Shown here one piece after another: positions 1 through 8,952 of a DNA stretch of 64,000 nucleotides. Every line of letters starts with the position of its first letter. Position 1 is the first letter of the stretch. Origin of the DNA: Pseudomonas cedrina subsp. cedrina. GTDB taxonomy: Bacteria > Pseudomonadota > Gammaproteobacteria > Pseudomonadales > Pseudomonadaceae. The notes beneath the pieces are model-generated. The model searched no databases and was not told where the DNA came from. It saw only the letters and a list, made by a program, of their open reading frames with translations. A program made the translations under genes and the position numbers. The stretch lies in the NCBI RefSeq assembly GCF_001983175.1, contig NZ_MNPW01000016.1:1-64000 (forward strand). Direction: 5' to 3'.

Positions 1-1
1 C

Positions 2-118
2 AAGAGCAAGCGAGGTCCGAAGGTGCCCAAGCCCAAACAGTGGCTTGAAGGCAAAGCCGCAAATGCCCACGTGTCGACGGATCGGGTGCTTAAGGCCGCT
101 AAAATCAAAAGACCTTGA
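2..118 (+). CDS. C-terminal end of an unidentified gene (partial)
   Basis: An open frame runs in from the left edge and stops with TGA at 116-118, giving 38 residues of a Lys/Pro-rich tail that ends in AAKIKRP. The start is outside the window. The fragment is basic and low in complexity, and I recognise no domain. What follows is the dispersed Pseudomonas spacer that often trails variable or accessory genes. That it is coding rests only on the open frame and codon-like composition. Confidence 0.4.
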   Translation, partial: KSKRGPKVPKPKQWLEGKAANAHVSTDRVLKAAKIKRP

Positions 119-230
119 AAGGGCTGGCCCTTACGGCGGGTCACTTTTTGAAGAGCGCAAAAAGTAACCAAAAACGCTTCGCCCCACCACTCGGTGCCTC
201 GCCTAGGCTCGGCATGCCCGTAATCCGACA

Positions 231-313
231 TTGATTTGGGGGGCCGCCGCCACGCGCCATCCATGGCGCGGGGCGGCTAAACCGGCGTCCTGCCGGTTTA
301 CCCCCCAAATCAA
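231..313. repeat. Nested palindromic spacer element
   Basis: The outer arms TTGATTTGGGGGG (231-243) and CCCCCCAAATCAA (301-313) are perfect reverse complements. Inside are two more perfect hairpins: CGCGCCAT/ATGGCGCG (253-270) and AAACCGGC/GCCGGTTT (279-299). This is a dispersed-repeat type of structure of unknown function. Confidence 0.7.
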
Positions 314-420
314 TATCGAATTACGGCCAGCGTGGTTGACGGGGCGCCCCAGATCAAGATCAAAAACAAAGCGCGGCGGCCTTAGAGCCGACCGGTATTC
401 ATGTCGAACTCGGTTCAAAA

Positions 421-530
421 TGTGGGAGCTGTCGAGCCCCAGCGAGGCTGCGAAGGCGGCGGCACTGCTGGCATTTTTTTCGCCTGACCCACCGCTTTCG
501 CAGCCTCGCTAAAGCTCGACAGCTCCCACA
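421..530. repeat. REP-type inverted repeat
   Basis: The left arm TGTGGGAGCTGTCGAGC... (421-454) is the reverse complement of the right arm ending ...AGCTCCCACA (497-530), with a short spacer between. It is a sequence variant of the GTGGGAGC REP family seen elsewhere in the window. Confidence 0.8.
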
Positions 531-666
531 TTTGATCTTCGTTGCTTTAAACATTGCGTTCGCTTAACTGATCGGCATTAGGGCAAGCCGGCTCCCACAT
601 TGGGTTCTGTGTCCATGCGACTGTTTCCGCTATCATCGCGACCTTCCTCGTAGATGACTGACCACC

Positions 667-954
667 ATGACCGCCACCCCCCTGACCACCGCCCTTGCCA
701 CCAGCGACATGCTGATCATCGACGGGCTGCACGCCTTCGACTTCACCTTTGACCAGCAGTTGCTGATCGAAAGCATGGACGGCCGGGAACTCAAGCGTTG
801 GACGTTCAGTCCAGATCAACTGAACGCCGCGACCTTTGATGACAGCTTGCAAAGCTGGCTGCTGAGCAACGAGGACGGTGAACACCGTCTGGTCTGCCTG
901 AGCGCGATCAAGGGCGACAACAACAACGATGAGGACGAAGCGGATGATGCGTAA
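667..954 (+). CDS. DUF5629-family protein
   Basis: A 95-residue acidic protein that ends in a Asp/Glu-rich tail (DNNNDEDEADD). It matches the small Pseudomonas family annotated as DUF5629, recognised from the DMLIIDGLHAFDF core. It has no signal peptide and no membrane segment, and its function is unknown. Its last codons overlap the start of the downstream lactonase gene by 11 bases, so the two are probably translationally coupled in one operon. Confidence 0.75.
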   Translation: MTATPLTTALATSDMLIIDGLHAFDFTFDQQLLIESMDGRELKRWTFSPDQLNAATFDDSLQSWLLSNEDGEHRLVCLSAIKGDNNNDEDEADDA

Positions 955-2116
955 ATTCTGGCCCCTGCTGATGGCGGGCAGTGTCGGTGCGATGTCGGTA
1001 CAGGCTGCACCGGCCGAGACGTATGAAGTGCTGGTGGGCAGCTACACCGCCGGCACCAGCGAAGGCATCTACCGCCTGCAGTTCGACAGCCGCACCGGCC
1101 GGTTCCAGGGCCCGCCGGTATTGGCGGCCACGGCCGATAACCCCTCATGGCTGACGCTTTCCGAGGACCAGAAGCACCTGTTTGTAGTCAACGAGAATGG
1201 TCCCGGCCAGAAAGACCCGGTAGGCCGCGTGAGCAGCTACAGCATTGACCCGCGCAACCACCAACTGACCCTGATCAACCAGGTGCAGAGCCTGGGCAAC
1301 GAGCCCACCCATGCCAGCGTCGCCGCCGATGGCCGCTACCTGTTCGTCGCCAACTATTCGGTGGTCGAAGACCCGGGTGGAAGCCTGGCGGTACTGCCGG
1401 TCGATGCCCAGGGCAAGCTGTCGGCCCCGGTGCAGCTGAGCGGGCACCCGGCCAGTCGCGTGAACCCCGAGCGGCAGGCGTCCAACCATGTGCATTCGGT
1501 GGTGTCATCGCCGGATGGCAAGTACGTGTTTGTCCAGGATCTGGGCGCTGACAAGCTGTTCGCTTACCGCTACGACCCCAAGGCCAACCATGAATTGCCA
1601 CTGACACCGGCCACTCCGGCCTCGGTGCAGTTGCCACCCGGCAGCGGCCCGCGCCACCTGTTGTTCAGCGCCGATGGCAAGCATGCCTGGCTGACCACCG
1701 AAATGAGCGCCCAGATTGCGGTGTTCGACTACAAAGACGGCCAACTGACCCAGACCCAATTGGTGGACTACGCCGCCGGCCAACCGGTGTCCGACAAGGC
1801 CGGTGCGGCGCTGCATGCGTCAAGCGACGGCAAATTCCTGTACGTGAGCAATCGCGGCACGGCCAACCACATCGTGGTGTTCGGCATCGACCCGGCCACC
1901 GGGCACCTCAAGGAGCTGCAACGCCGTTCCGTTGAGGGTGACCATCCGCGCGAGTTCAGCCTGGACCCGACCGGCAGATTCCTGCTGGTCGCCAACCAGA
2001 AGAGCAATGAAATCGTGGTGGTCGAACGTGACCCTGAAACCGGCCTGCTCGGTAAAACCGTGCAGAAATTGCCGATCGATGCGCCCAGCGATCTCAAGTT
2101 CCTGGTGCGTCAATAA
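944..2116 (+). CDS. Periplasmic lactonase, 6-phosphogluconolactonase-like beta-propeller
   Basis: A 390-residue protein of the seven-bladed beta-propeller lactonase family (PF10282, YbhE/Pgl type). It opens with a signal peptide (MMRKFWPLLMAGSVGAMSVQA, cleavage near residue 21), followed by the YEVLVGSYT first strand and repeated DGKYVFV/DGKFLYVSN/GRFLLVANQ blade motifs. The signal peptide implies a periplasmic sugar-lactone substrate rather than the cytosolic pentose phosphate step, so the exact substrate is open. An in-frame ATG at 929 is possible, but GAGGACGAAG just before 944 fits a ribosome site and gives a cleaner signal peptide. It overlaps the DUF5629 gene upstream. Confidence 0.8.
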   Translation: MMRKFWPLLMAGSVGAMSVQAAPAETYEVLVGSYTAGTSEGIYRLQFDSRTGRFQGPPVLAATADNPSWLTLSEDQKHLFVVNENGPGQKDPVGRVSSYSIDPRNHQLTLINQVQSLGNEPTHASVAADGRYLFVANYSVVEDPGGSLAVLPVDAQGKLSAPVQLSGHPASRVNPERQASNHVHSVVSSPDGKYVFVQDLGADKLFAYRYDPKANHELPLTPATPASVQLPPGSGPRHLLFSADGKHAWLTTEMSAQIAVFDYKDGQLTQTQLVDYAAGQPVSDKAGAALHASSDGKFLYVSNRGTANHIVVFGIDPATGHLKELQRRSVEGDHPREFSLDPTGRFLLVANQKSNEIVVVERDPETGLLGKTVQKLPIDAPSDLKFLVRQ

Positions 2117-2121
2117 GCCAC

Positions 2122-2142
2122 AGGCCCCGTGCAACGGGGCCT
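2122..2142 (+). terminator. Hairpin after the lactonase gene
   Basis: AGGCCCCG (2122-2129) pairs with CGGGGCCT (2135-2142), six bases after the stop codon. The T-tract is poor, so termination efficiency is uncertain. Confidence 0.55.
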
Positions 2143-2272
2143 GAGCCTTGCTATTAATTCTATTGATAGCGGCTAGTGTTTCAAAGCATTTCTAAGGCTC
2201 AGCCCTCGGGCGTAAGTTGAGTTCCAAGGCCTTCTCCGGCCACTCAACCAAACGCACACGAGGGTTACCGCC

Positions 2273-2452
2273 ATGAACTTGAATCTTTTCTCCGTGATTG
2301 CCGCTTCCGCCGTTTCCGCCACTGTGGCCTTGCCGGCCGCGGCCAGCGTGGAAGTCTCCGGCAAGCCATCCAGCACCAGCGCCTATACCCAGAAATACTT
2401 GCAACAAAGCGCTAATTTCTACGCCGCGCTGGACCACAAAACCCAGCCGTGA
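2273..2452 (+). CDS. Small exported protein (59 aa)
   Basis: ATG at 2273 is preceded by GAGGG with good spacing. The product has a signal peptide (MNLNLFSVIAASAVSATVALPAAA) and a short polar mature part that contains SAYTQKYLQQSANFYAALD. It is followed at once by a strong dyad terminator (2481-2526), which supports an independent expressed unit. No family recognised. The signal peptide and ribosome site make it a likely real gene despite its size. Confidence 0.6.
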   Translation: MNLNLFSVIAASAVSATVALPAAASVEVSGKPSSTSAYTQKYLQQSANFYAALDHKTQP

Positions 2453-2480
2453 ACGCTGATTGACCCTGCACACCCGCAGA

Positions 2481-2530
2481 CGCCAAACCACTGGAACGAA
2501 GCCTGCCTCGTTCGAGTGGTTTGGCGTTTG
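2481..2530 (+). terminator. Intrinsic terminator after the small exported protein gene
   Basis: CGCCAAACCACT (2481-2492) and AGTGGTTTGGCG (2515-2526) are perfect reverse complements and continue inward with GAACGA/TCGTTC. A short T-rich stretch follows. It acts for the 59-aa gene. Confidence 0.75.
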
Positions 2531-2621
2531 TGCATCGGCTGCATAAAATCATTGATATCACATTGCCATGAGTTTAAATTTGGCGCTCGAATATTGACGC
2601 CTATCTTCTGGAATCGACAGC

Positions 2622-2747
2622 ATGGCACTCCGACTCGCGGCACTCATCCTGGTTCTTTATTCCGCTCCTATCCTGTCCTCTGTGCAACTGGCGGACGGCG
2701 AGCCGGAGATTGCCCGCGAGCGGTTGTTGAACCTGGTGCAGGGTTAA
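2622..2747 (+). CDS. Possible tiny exported peptide (41 aa)
   Basis: ATG at 2622 opens a 41-codon frame. It starts with a hydrophobic signal-like segment (MALRLAALILVLYSAPILSS), followed by an acidic helix-like tail (DGEPEIARERLLNLVQ). It lies alone between a terminator and a REP-type palindrome. No family recognised. The hydrophobic start followed by an amphipathic tail is the main sign that it may be real; I see no strong Shine-Dalgarno sequence. Confidence 0.35.
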   Translation: MALRLAALILVLYSAPILSSVQLADGEPEIARERLLNLVQG

Positions 2748-2753
2748 ATCGTC

Positions 2754-2902
2754 TGTAGTGAGCGGGCTTGTCGAATCGTCGCACCGCCCGCGCTGGGCGG
2801 CGAAGCCGCCCCAATCGCAGCACTGCGGTGTGTCAGGTGAAATTGAGGCGACTGCTTTGGGGCGGCTTCGCCACCCGGCGCGGGGCAAGCCCGCTCACTA
2901 CA
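2754..2902. repeat. Long REP-type palindrome (GTAGTGAGCGGGCTTG family)
   Basis: TGTAGTGAGCGGGCTTGTC at the left is mirrored by GCAAGCCCGCTCACTACA at the right, with inner GCGGCGAAGCCGCCCCA/TGGGGCGGCTTCGCC arms. The same family recurs at 30204-30337, 33391-33523 and 59713-59847. Confidence 0.9.
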
Positions 2903-3503
2903 ACAGCACGTGGGGTTTTGCCATTACGCCAATAAACAGCGGCGAATTCAAAAACCACTCCAGCCACCGCTGCAAGTTTGGATACGGTGCACCGGCGAAC
3001 CATTCCCGATCCACATGGGCAAACTGCCGTACAAAGGGCGCCAGGGCCATGTCCGCCAGGCTCGGGTGGTCGGCCAGCAGGTACTCGCGTTCGGCCAGCA
3101 ATTGCTCCAGTTTTCGCAAGAACACTTCGCCCGCGGCCCGGTAATCTTCCCTGGACTGTTCGGGATAGCGTTCGGCGTACTTGTATCGATCCAATTGATA
3201 CTTGAAGCCCTGGTCGTTCTCGGCAATCAACGCCAGCACCGCCGGGTCATCCTGGAGCAGCCAATCATCCGGATCGTGCCGTGCCAGCGCCCACTGCATG
3301 ATCGCCAGGCTTTCATCGATCACCTCGCCATCCACACTCAACACCGGCACCGTGCCCTTGGGTGACAGTGCCAGCATTTCAACCGGCTTGTCCTTCAGGC
3401 TTACCTCGATGATGCGCACGGGCACGCCGCAATAGCGCAAGGCCAGGCGCGCACGCATCGCATACGGGCAGCGCCGGAACGAATACAGCCGTATCTCGCT
3501 CAC
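2898..3503 (-). CDS. Glutathione S-transferase family protein
   Basis: A 201-residue protein. It has an N-terminal thioredoxin-fold GST domain (IRLYSFRRCPYAMRARLALRYCGV, about residues 4-75, with the CPYAMR active-site loop, the cis-proline region KGTVPVL and DESLAIMQ) and an all-helical C-terminal domain ending in DREWFAGAPYPNLQRW. The Cys-Pro-Tyr motif suggests an omega- or glutaredoxin-like thiol transferase rather than a tyrosine GST; the substrate is unknown. Its start overlaps the sbcC stop by four bases, so it is the third gene of the sbcD-sbcC-GST operon. A repeat overlaps its 3' end. Confidence 0.85.
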   Translation of the reverse strand: MSEIRLYSFRRCPYAMRARLALRYCGVPVRIIEVSLKDKPVEMLALSPKGTVPVLSVDGEVIDESLAIMQWALARHDPDDWLLQDDPAVLALIAENDQGFKYQLDRYKYAERYPEQSREDYRAAGEVFLRKLEQLLAEREYLLADHPSLADMALAPFVRQFAHVDREWFAGAPYPNLQRWLEWFLNSPLFIGVMAKPHVLL

Positions 3504-6500
3504 GTGACTTCCAGGGTGCTCAAGCCATTGCCTTGGCGCTTGACCTGGATCTGCACCGGAATGCGTTCGTGCATTTCCTGCACATGGGAGATCACCGCCA
3601 CCTTGCGCCCCTGGGCCTGCAAGCCATCCAGCGCGTCCATGGCCAATTGCAGCGACTCGGGGTCGAGGCTGCCAAAGCCTTCGTCGATAAACAGCGACTC
3701 GATCTTCAGTGTGCTGGAGGCCATCGACGCCAGGCCCAGGGCCAGCGCCAACGACACCAGGAAGGTTTCGCCGCCGGACAACGAATGCACCGAACGCAGT
3801 TCGTCGCCCATTTCGGTGTCCATCACCAGCAGGCCAAGCATGCTGCCACCGCGCTTGAGGCGGTAGCGCCGCACCAGCTGGCGCAGTTGCACGTTGGCGT
3901 GGTGCACCAGCAAGTCGAGGTTATAGGCCTGGGCGATCTTGCGGAAAGTGTCGCCGGTGGCCGAGCCGATCAGCGCATTCAAGCGTGCCCAACGCTGCCA
4001 TTCGTCATAAGCCTGGGCGATCTGCGCGGCGAAGGCCTGGTTGGCTTCCTGGCGGCGCTGGTCTTCGGATTGGCGCGCGCGCAGTTCGGCACAGGCTTTT
4101 TCAGCCTCGGCCAATTGCTGGGTGAGTGTGGCCAGGGCGCTGTCCAGTGCTTCGGCTTCAAGGTTGCCGTTGTGCAGCGCCTGGTGCTCGGCGAGCCGCT
4201 GTTCGCGCTCTTGCAGCAGGACCTTGGCTTGTTCGACGGCTTTTTCGCTGTGCTGCACCTGCTGGCGCAATTGGCTGACCTGGGCCTCATCAACGGCCAG
4301 CAAGCGGTTGAGGCCTTCGTCGTCGAGCTCCGGGTGCAGGGCGCGCCACTCGCTGATGCGCGTGTCGAGTGTCTGCTGCTCGGCCTGCAGCGCCTGCTGG
4401 CGTTCCTGCTGGGCCTTGAGGTCGGCGGCGAGTTGGACCAATGCGTTGTGGATCTCTTGCAACTGCTTGTTGGCGTCGGTCTCACTCTGGCGTGACTGGC
4501 TGACGGCTTGGTCCAACTGCTGCTGCCATTGTTCGGCGCTGCTGTGTTCACCGAGCAATGCGCCGAGCTTTTCCCGGGCCGCCTGTTGTTGGGTGGCCAG
4601 TTCGGTGACCTGCTGCACCAACGCATCGAGTTGTTGCTGGCGATGCTGCTGGTGGGTCGTTTCCTTCTCGATCGCCTGTTGGCGCGCCTGTTGCTCGGCC
4701 AGCTCGTCGCGTTGATAACCGAGCTGTTCAAGGCGCTGGCTGACCTGCTGGTCCAGTTGCATGAAGGTGGCGGCAGGTTCAGCGCGCAGACCTTCCAGGG
4801 TCTCGGCCGGCAACAGGCTGGAGAAGGCGTTGAGTTCCTGGTCGAGGCGTTCACGGTCGCTGGCCAGCTCGCGTTGCTGGTCTGCCAGTAATTGGCGGGC
4901 CTGCTGGCTGGCTTCCTGGGCGGCTTGCAGTTGCTGCTGCAGGCGCCCGGCGTTCTGTTGCAGGTTGAGCAGGGCGCCTTGGCGTTGTTCGTCCTGGGCG
5001 ATGCTCTGGGTGAGTTGGGCCAGTTGCTGGTCAAGCCAGGCGCTACGCTTGGCCGCATCCTGGTTGAGCAATGCCGCGCACAGCGGGTGCGCGTCCATGC
5101 TCGGCTTGAGCGCTTGCAGTTGCGCCGCCAGTTGCTCCTGCTGTTGCAGGTATTCCTTTTGCTGGGCGATCAAACCGCCCACTTCGCCGCGCAGCTCAGT
5201 GAGTTTTTCCTTGAGCGTATCCACGGCTTTCTGCGCCAGGGCCTCCTCGTTTTCATCATGGCGGCCAAGGCTTTGCAGCAGCGCTTCGGGTTGATGGTAC
5301 GGGTGTTCATGGCTGCCGCACACCGGGCAGGGCTGGTCGTCCTGCAACTGCGCGCGCAGTTCCTCGACGCTGGCGCTGCGGGCCAGGCGTTGGCGTTCCA
5401 GCAGCTGTTTGGTCACCGTCAGGGTCTGTTCGGCCACGGTCAGCTCGGCCTTGGTCTGCAGGCCGGTCTGGTTCAGTTGCTCGCGTTGCTGCTGGGCATC
5501 GGCAAGCTTCTGCGCGAGGACACTGGCCTGGTGGTCGAGCTGCTGCTGGCTGTCCCACAGGCGCGTCAGGTCTTCGAAAGCGCGTTGCTGTTTACGATTG
5601 TCTTGCAGCAGGCTGGCCAGCAGCTGAATCTGTTCGGCCACGGCGTGGGGCTCGGCGCCGGCCTCCTGATACAGCAGGTCCAGGGCCTCGCGTTGCTGGG
5701 TGAACTGTGCCGCGGCGTGGGTGGCGCGTTGCTCCAGTTGCGGCAGCTCGGCCTGGCCTTTGTTCAAGCGGTTACCGATCAGCATCAGCTGTTGCAGGCG
5801 GTCGCGGTAGGCGCTCCAGGCCTCGCTCAGCGGGGCGAGGGCGGCGCTCTGTTCAAGTTCGGTGGCCAGGCCTTGCAGGCGTTCGGCGACCTGACGCTGC
5901 TTTTCGAGCAAGCCATTGAGCTGGACTTGCCCTTCATGGCAGGCGTTTTCGTGCTGCTGCTTGTCCTCGGTGCGCTTGGCCAGTTCTTTGGTCAAATGGG
6001 CGAGGGTGCTTTGCTCTTCAAAGGCCTGGCGCAGCAAAGGCAGGGCGTCAGCCTGGTTTTGCAGGGCTTGGGCCAATGCGGCCTGCGCCGTGACTTGCTG
6101 TTGCTGGGCCTGTTCCTGGCGGGTATGCAATTCGCCTTGTTGTTGGTTATACAGCTGAATCTGCGCGGCTAACGGCTCAAGCACGGTGCGCAGTTCTGCC
6201 CGGCGCGCGAAGTGGTGGCGATGAGGTGCCAACTGGTCCAGGCGGCTCAGGTCCTGGCGTTGCTGGGCCTGGTTATCCCACTTGGCCTGCGCCCGCTGCA
6301 GCGCTTCGGTGGCGGCGAGCTGGCGTGCTTGCCATTCACGCAGTTCCTTGAGCCAGGTGTGCTGCAACTCCAACTGCTTGAGCTGGGCTTGTTGGGTCTT
6401 GAGCTGTTGTTGTGCTGCGTCGAATTGCTGGTCCAGTTCGGCACGGGCTTCGGGCGCGAGGGGCACCACGCCGGTGGCCTGGTCCTGCAACTGCTTGTGC

Positions 6501-7138
6501 ACGTCCCGGGCGTCCTTGGCCTTGTCGAAGGCGCGTCGGCCGAGCTGGGTGTAAAGCGCGGTATCGGTGAGCTTCTCCAGCAGTTCGCTGCGTTCGTTGT
6601 CGTTGGCCTTGAGGAAGGCGCTGAACTCGCTTTGCGCCAGCAGCACGGCGCGGGTGAACTGTTCGAAGTTCAGGCCCAGGGCCAGTTCCAGCTGGGTTTT
6701 GTATTCGGTTTTCTGGCTGGCCAGCAGTTGGTCGCTGTCCAGGTCGATCAGGCTCTGGCGGCTGTTCTGCAACTTGCCGCTGGCCTTGTCGCGGGCGCGG
6801 TTGGCTTCCCAGCGCGCACGGTAGCGACGGCCACTGACGCCGACAAAGTCCACTTCGGCATAACCGCCGCCGGTACCGCGCCGCAACAATGTGCGGGGGT
6901 CGCCGATGGAGATATCGCTGTCGGCGTCCGGCATTTTCGCCTGGCCGGTATCGCCCAGGCGCGGCACGGCGCCAAACAGCGCCAGGCACAGCGCATCGAG
7001 CAAAGTACTTTTGCCGGCACCGGTCGGCCCGGTAATCGCGAACAGACCGGCGCTGGCCAGGGGCTCGGCGGTAAAGTCGATCTCGAACGGGCCGGCCAGG
7101 GAGGCGAGGTTCTTCAGGCGGATGGCGAGGATCTTCAT
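3500..7138 (-). CDS. sbcC: SbcC, ATPase subunit of the SbcCD nuclease
   Basis: A 1212-residue SMC/Rad50-type ATPase. The Walker A motif GPTGAGKST (residues 37-45) lies in the N-terminal half-domain. Two very long Gln/Glu/Ala-rich coiled-coil arms flank the zinc hook CPVCGSHEHP near mid-protein. The C-terminal half carries the ABC signature SLSGGETF and Walker B SLFIDEGFGSLD. With SbcD it cleaves hairpins and blocked DNA ends, and processes palindromes at replication forks. It is longer than the E. coli protein (about 1050), mainly in the coils. It overlaps sbcD and the GST gene by four bases each. The Gln-rich coils give long antisense frames with no meaning. Confidence 0.97.
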   Translation of the reverse strand: MKILAIRLKNLASLAGPFEIDFTAEPLASAGLFAITGPTGAGKSTLLDALCLALFGAVPRLGDTGQAKMPDADSDISIGDPRTLLRRGTGGGYAEVDFVGVSGRRYRARWEANRARDKASGKLQNSRQSLIDLDSDQLLASQKTEYKTQLELALGLNFEQFTRAVLLAQSEFSAFLKANDNERSELLEKLTDTALYTQLGRRAFDKAKDARDVHKQLQDQATGVVPLAPEARAELDQQFDAAQQQLKTQQAQLKQLELQHTWLKELREWQARQLAATEALQRAQAKWDNQAQQRQDLSRLDQLAPHRHHFARRAELRTVLEPLAAQIQLYNQQQGELHTRQEQAQQQQVTAQAALAQALQNQADALPLLRQAFEEQSTLAHLTKELAKRTEDKQQHENACHEGQVQLNGLLEKQRQVAERLQGLATELEQSAALAPLSEAWSAYRDRLQQLMLIGNRLNKGQAELPQLEQRATHAAAQFTQQREALDLLYQEAGAEPHAVAEQIQLLASLLQDNRKQQRAFEDLTRLWDSQQQLDHQASVLAQKLADAQQQREQLNQTGLQTKAELTVAEQTLTVTKQLLERQRLARSASVEELRAQLQDDQPCPVCGSHEHPYHQPEALLQSLGRHDENEEALAQKAVDTLKEKLTELRGEVGGLIAQQKEYLQQQEQLAAQLQALKPSMDAHPLCAALLNQDAAKRSAWLDQQLAQLTQSIAQDEQRQGALLNLQQNAGRLQQQLQAAQEASQQARQLLADQQRELASDRERLDQELNAFSSLLPAETLEGLRAEPAATFMQLDQQVSQRLEQLGYQRDELAEQQARQQAIEKETTHQQHRQQQLDALVQQVTELATQQQAAREKLGALLGEHSSAEQWQQQLDQAVSQSRQSETDANKQLQEIHNALVQLAADLKAQQERQQALQAEQQTLDTRISEWRALHPELDDEGLNRLLAVDEAQVSQLRQQVQHSEKAVEQAKVLLQEREQRLAEHQALHNGNLEAEALDSALATLTQQLAEAEKACAELRARQSEDQRRQEANQAFAAQIAQAYDEWQRWARLNALIGSATGDTFRKIAQAYNLDLLVHHANVQLRQLVRRYRLKRGGSMLGLLVMDTEMGDELRSVHSLSGGETFLVSLALALGLASMASSTLKIESLFIDEGFGSLDPESLQLAMDALDGLQAQGRKVAVISHVQEMHERIPVQIQVKRQGNGLSTLEVT

Positions 7139-8376
7139 GGCTGTTCGCTCTCCTGTTGAACTTCCTGGAGCAGCACGGCGAAATCCTTCAAGGTCTGTTC
7201 ATCCACCGCACTGCCGTAGCTGTCCTGCCAGGCGCGGCTGAACAGCTCCTGGGGCGTGAGCTGGTCAAGTTCGATCAAGCGCTCTTCGTCGGTAGCGTCG
7301 CTGCCGCGTTTGCCGGCGTATTCCGCGGCGATGCGCACCAGGCGCACGGCCTTGCCGTCCAGGGCATTTTCGATTTGCTGGCGCAGGTCGGGTTGCGGCT
7401 CGTCCAGGCGTACGCGCACTTCCAGCCACGGCTGGCGCTGGGTGTCGGCCAGCAGGTCGACGTCGGGCAGGTCGGCCAGTTGCTTGAGGATATCGGCCAG
7501 GGGCGCGGCTTCCAGGCGTTGCAGGTTGACGGCGCGGGGGATCAGCAGCGGTTCGACGCTGACCAGCGCCTGGCCCTGGAACGTCACGTCGAGAATCTGG
7601 TGCTTGTAGTTGATTTCTGAAAACGACAGCGGAATCGGCGAGCCGCTGTAGCGAATGCGTTCTTCGCCATTGACCTTTTGCGGCTTGTGCAAATGGCCGA
7701 GGGCCACATAGGCGACACTTCTATCGAACAGACTGGCCGGCAGCGCCTCGGCATTGCCGATGATCAGGCTGCGCTCGGAGTCTTCCGACACCGAGCCACC
7801 CGCCATGTGCGCATGGCTGATGGCAATCAGCGCCTGGCCTTTCTTGCGCTTGGCGTTGGCGGCGGCGATCAGCCATTCATGCACCTGGCCGATGCCGCGC
7901 AGGTAATCGTCGCCCAGATGCGCACCCGTGACTTCCGCTGGACGCAGGAAGGGCAGCGCCAGACACCACGCGGCAATCTTGCCCTTGGCATCCGGCAGCG
8001 GGATCAGCAAACGTTCGGCATCGAGTTGGCCATCATCCAGCCACAACACGCGGCCGAGGGCGTGGGTGCGCAAGCGGCGCATCAACGGCGCGGGCAATTC
8101 GATGCGCGAGCCGGAGTCGTGGTTGCCGGCGATCATCACAATGGTCAGGTTGGGGTTTTGTTCGTGGGCGCTGATGATGAAATCGTACAGCCGCTCCTGG
8201 GCCTTGAGCGGTGGGTTGACCGTGTCGAAGATATCGCCGGCGATCAGCAGCGCATCCGGACAGTGGGCCTTGAGTTGGCCCAGCAGCCACGCCAGGAAAC
8301 AGGCATGTTCGAAGTCGCGCTCCTGGCCGTGGAGGTTTTGGCCCAGGTGCCAGTCGGAGGTGTGGAACAGACGCAA
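7135..8376 (-). CDS. sbcD: SbcD, nuclease subunit of SbcCD
   Basis: A 413-residue Mre11-type metallophosphoesterase. Metal-binding motifs appear in order: DWHLG (residues 8-12), GDIFD, GNHDSGSR, an ISHAHMAGG stretch and ALGHLHKPQ. The C-terminal capping domain follows (about 280-400). It provides the endo/exonuclease activity of the SbcCD complex. First gene of sbcD-sbcC-GST, overlapping sbcC by ATGA. A REP element lies about 110 bases upstream. Confidence 0.97.
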   Translation of the reverse strand: MRLFHTSDWHLGQNLHGQERDFEHACFLAWLLGQLKAHCPDALLIAGDIFDTVNPPLKAQERLYDFIISAHEQNPNLTIVMIAGNHDSGSRIELPAPLMRRLRTHALGRVLWLDDGQLDAERLLIPLPDAKGKIAAWCLALPFLRPAEVTGAHLGDDYLRGIGQVHEWLIAAANAKRKKGQALIAISHAHMAGGSVSEDSERSLIIGNAEALPASLFDRSVAYVALGHLHKPQKVNGEERIRYSGSPIPLSFSEINYKHQILDVTFQGQALVSVEPLLIPRAVNLQRLEAAPLADILKQLADLPDVDLLADTQRQPWLEVRVRLDEPQPDLRQQIENALDGKAVRLVRIAAEYAGKRGSDATDEERLIELDQLTPQELFSRAWQDSYGSAVDEQTLKDFAVLLQEVQQESEQP

Positions 8377-8492
8377 GGCGAACTCCGTGAATAACAGAAA
8401 AGTGAATGACCGCCATGAACAGAGAAGGGCGGTGAAAAGGAAGGGAGTTTACCCGGAATGTGACCACGTCGCCCCAGGCAACTCAGATCCAA

Positions 8493-8581
8493 TGTGGGAG
8501 CGGGCTTGCTCGCGAATGCGGTGTGTCAGATAAAGATGTGCTGACTGACACGCCGCCTTCGCGGGCAAGCCCGCTCCCACA
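8493..8581. repeat. REP-type palindrome
   Basis: TGTGGGAGCGGGCTTGCTCGCGAA is mirrored by TTCGCGGGCAAGCCCGCTCCCACA. It forms the left end of direct-repeat copy A. Confidence 0.9.
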
Positions 8582-8609
8582 GGGGGTATGTGTTGTTTCT
8601 GATAGAGCG

Positions 8610-8912
8610 TTATGACGGTGCGTGCAGGCAGTCCAGCGCTCGGTCGGCCAGGGTTTTGGCGTTGTTGATCAAGTGCTCGGTGACGCCGGCCATGTGGCGC
8701 TGTTCGCCGCTCAGCCCTTGGCAGGTGCCGGCTGCGGTCGCGGCGGCGCAACGCAGCAGGTCGCAGATTTGCGCGAGGGCGTCTTCGAAGCTGAGGTCTT
8801 GGTGCACGGTGAAGGATGGCGCTGAGGCGGGTTGCAGGTAGTGGCTCAGGGCGCGTTCGAAGATTGTGCGGTCGGGGGTGAAACGGGGTGGGTCGGGGAC
8901 GATTTTGTTCAT
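8610..8912 (-). CDS. DUF6124/DUF3077-like small Pseudomonas protein, copy A
   Basis: A 100-residue helical protein starting MNKIVPDPP, with a conserved FTVHQDLSFEDALAQICDLLRCAAATA core. It belongs to the small Pseudomonas-restricted families annotated DUF6124 or DUF3077, whose function is unknown. ATG at 8912 is chosen because AGGAG lies eight bases upstream; the frame stays open further but without a ribosome site. A near-identical paralogue lies at 10230-10517. The leader of both genes holds a large conserved secondary structure (8953-9106 here). Confidence 0.75.
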   Translation of the reverse strand: MNKIVPDPPRFTPDRTIFERALSHYLQPASAPSFTVHQDLSFEDALAQICDLLRCAAATAAGTCQGLSGEQRHMAGVTEHLINNAKTLADRALDCLHAPS

Positions 8913-8952
8913 GTAATGAAGCTCCTGCAGTGCTGGGGGCCATTCTTTTGCC

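Larger units (their letters stand above)
119..666. other. Gene-free spacer of palindromic repeats
   Basis: No convincing gene lies in these 548 bases. They hold a dispersed element (the GGTCACTTTTTGAAGAGCGC stretch near 139), a nested palindrome at 231-313, a REP-type inverted repeat at 421-530 and a single degenerate REP half near 581-600. Open frames crossing the palindromes mirror each other on the two strands and look like shadows. Confidence 0.7.

Noticed and set aside
231..512. 93-codon frame over the spacer near the left edge
   Set aside because: It crosses nested palindromes and is mirrored by a minus-strand frame; no ribosome site.
4892..6172. Plus-strand frame of 426 codons opposite sbcC
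   Set aside because: Gln-coding CAG repeats of the coiled coil read as CTG Leu on the other strand; low-complexity shadow.
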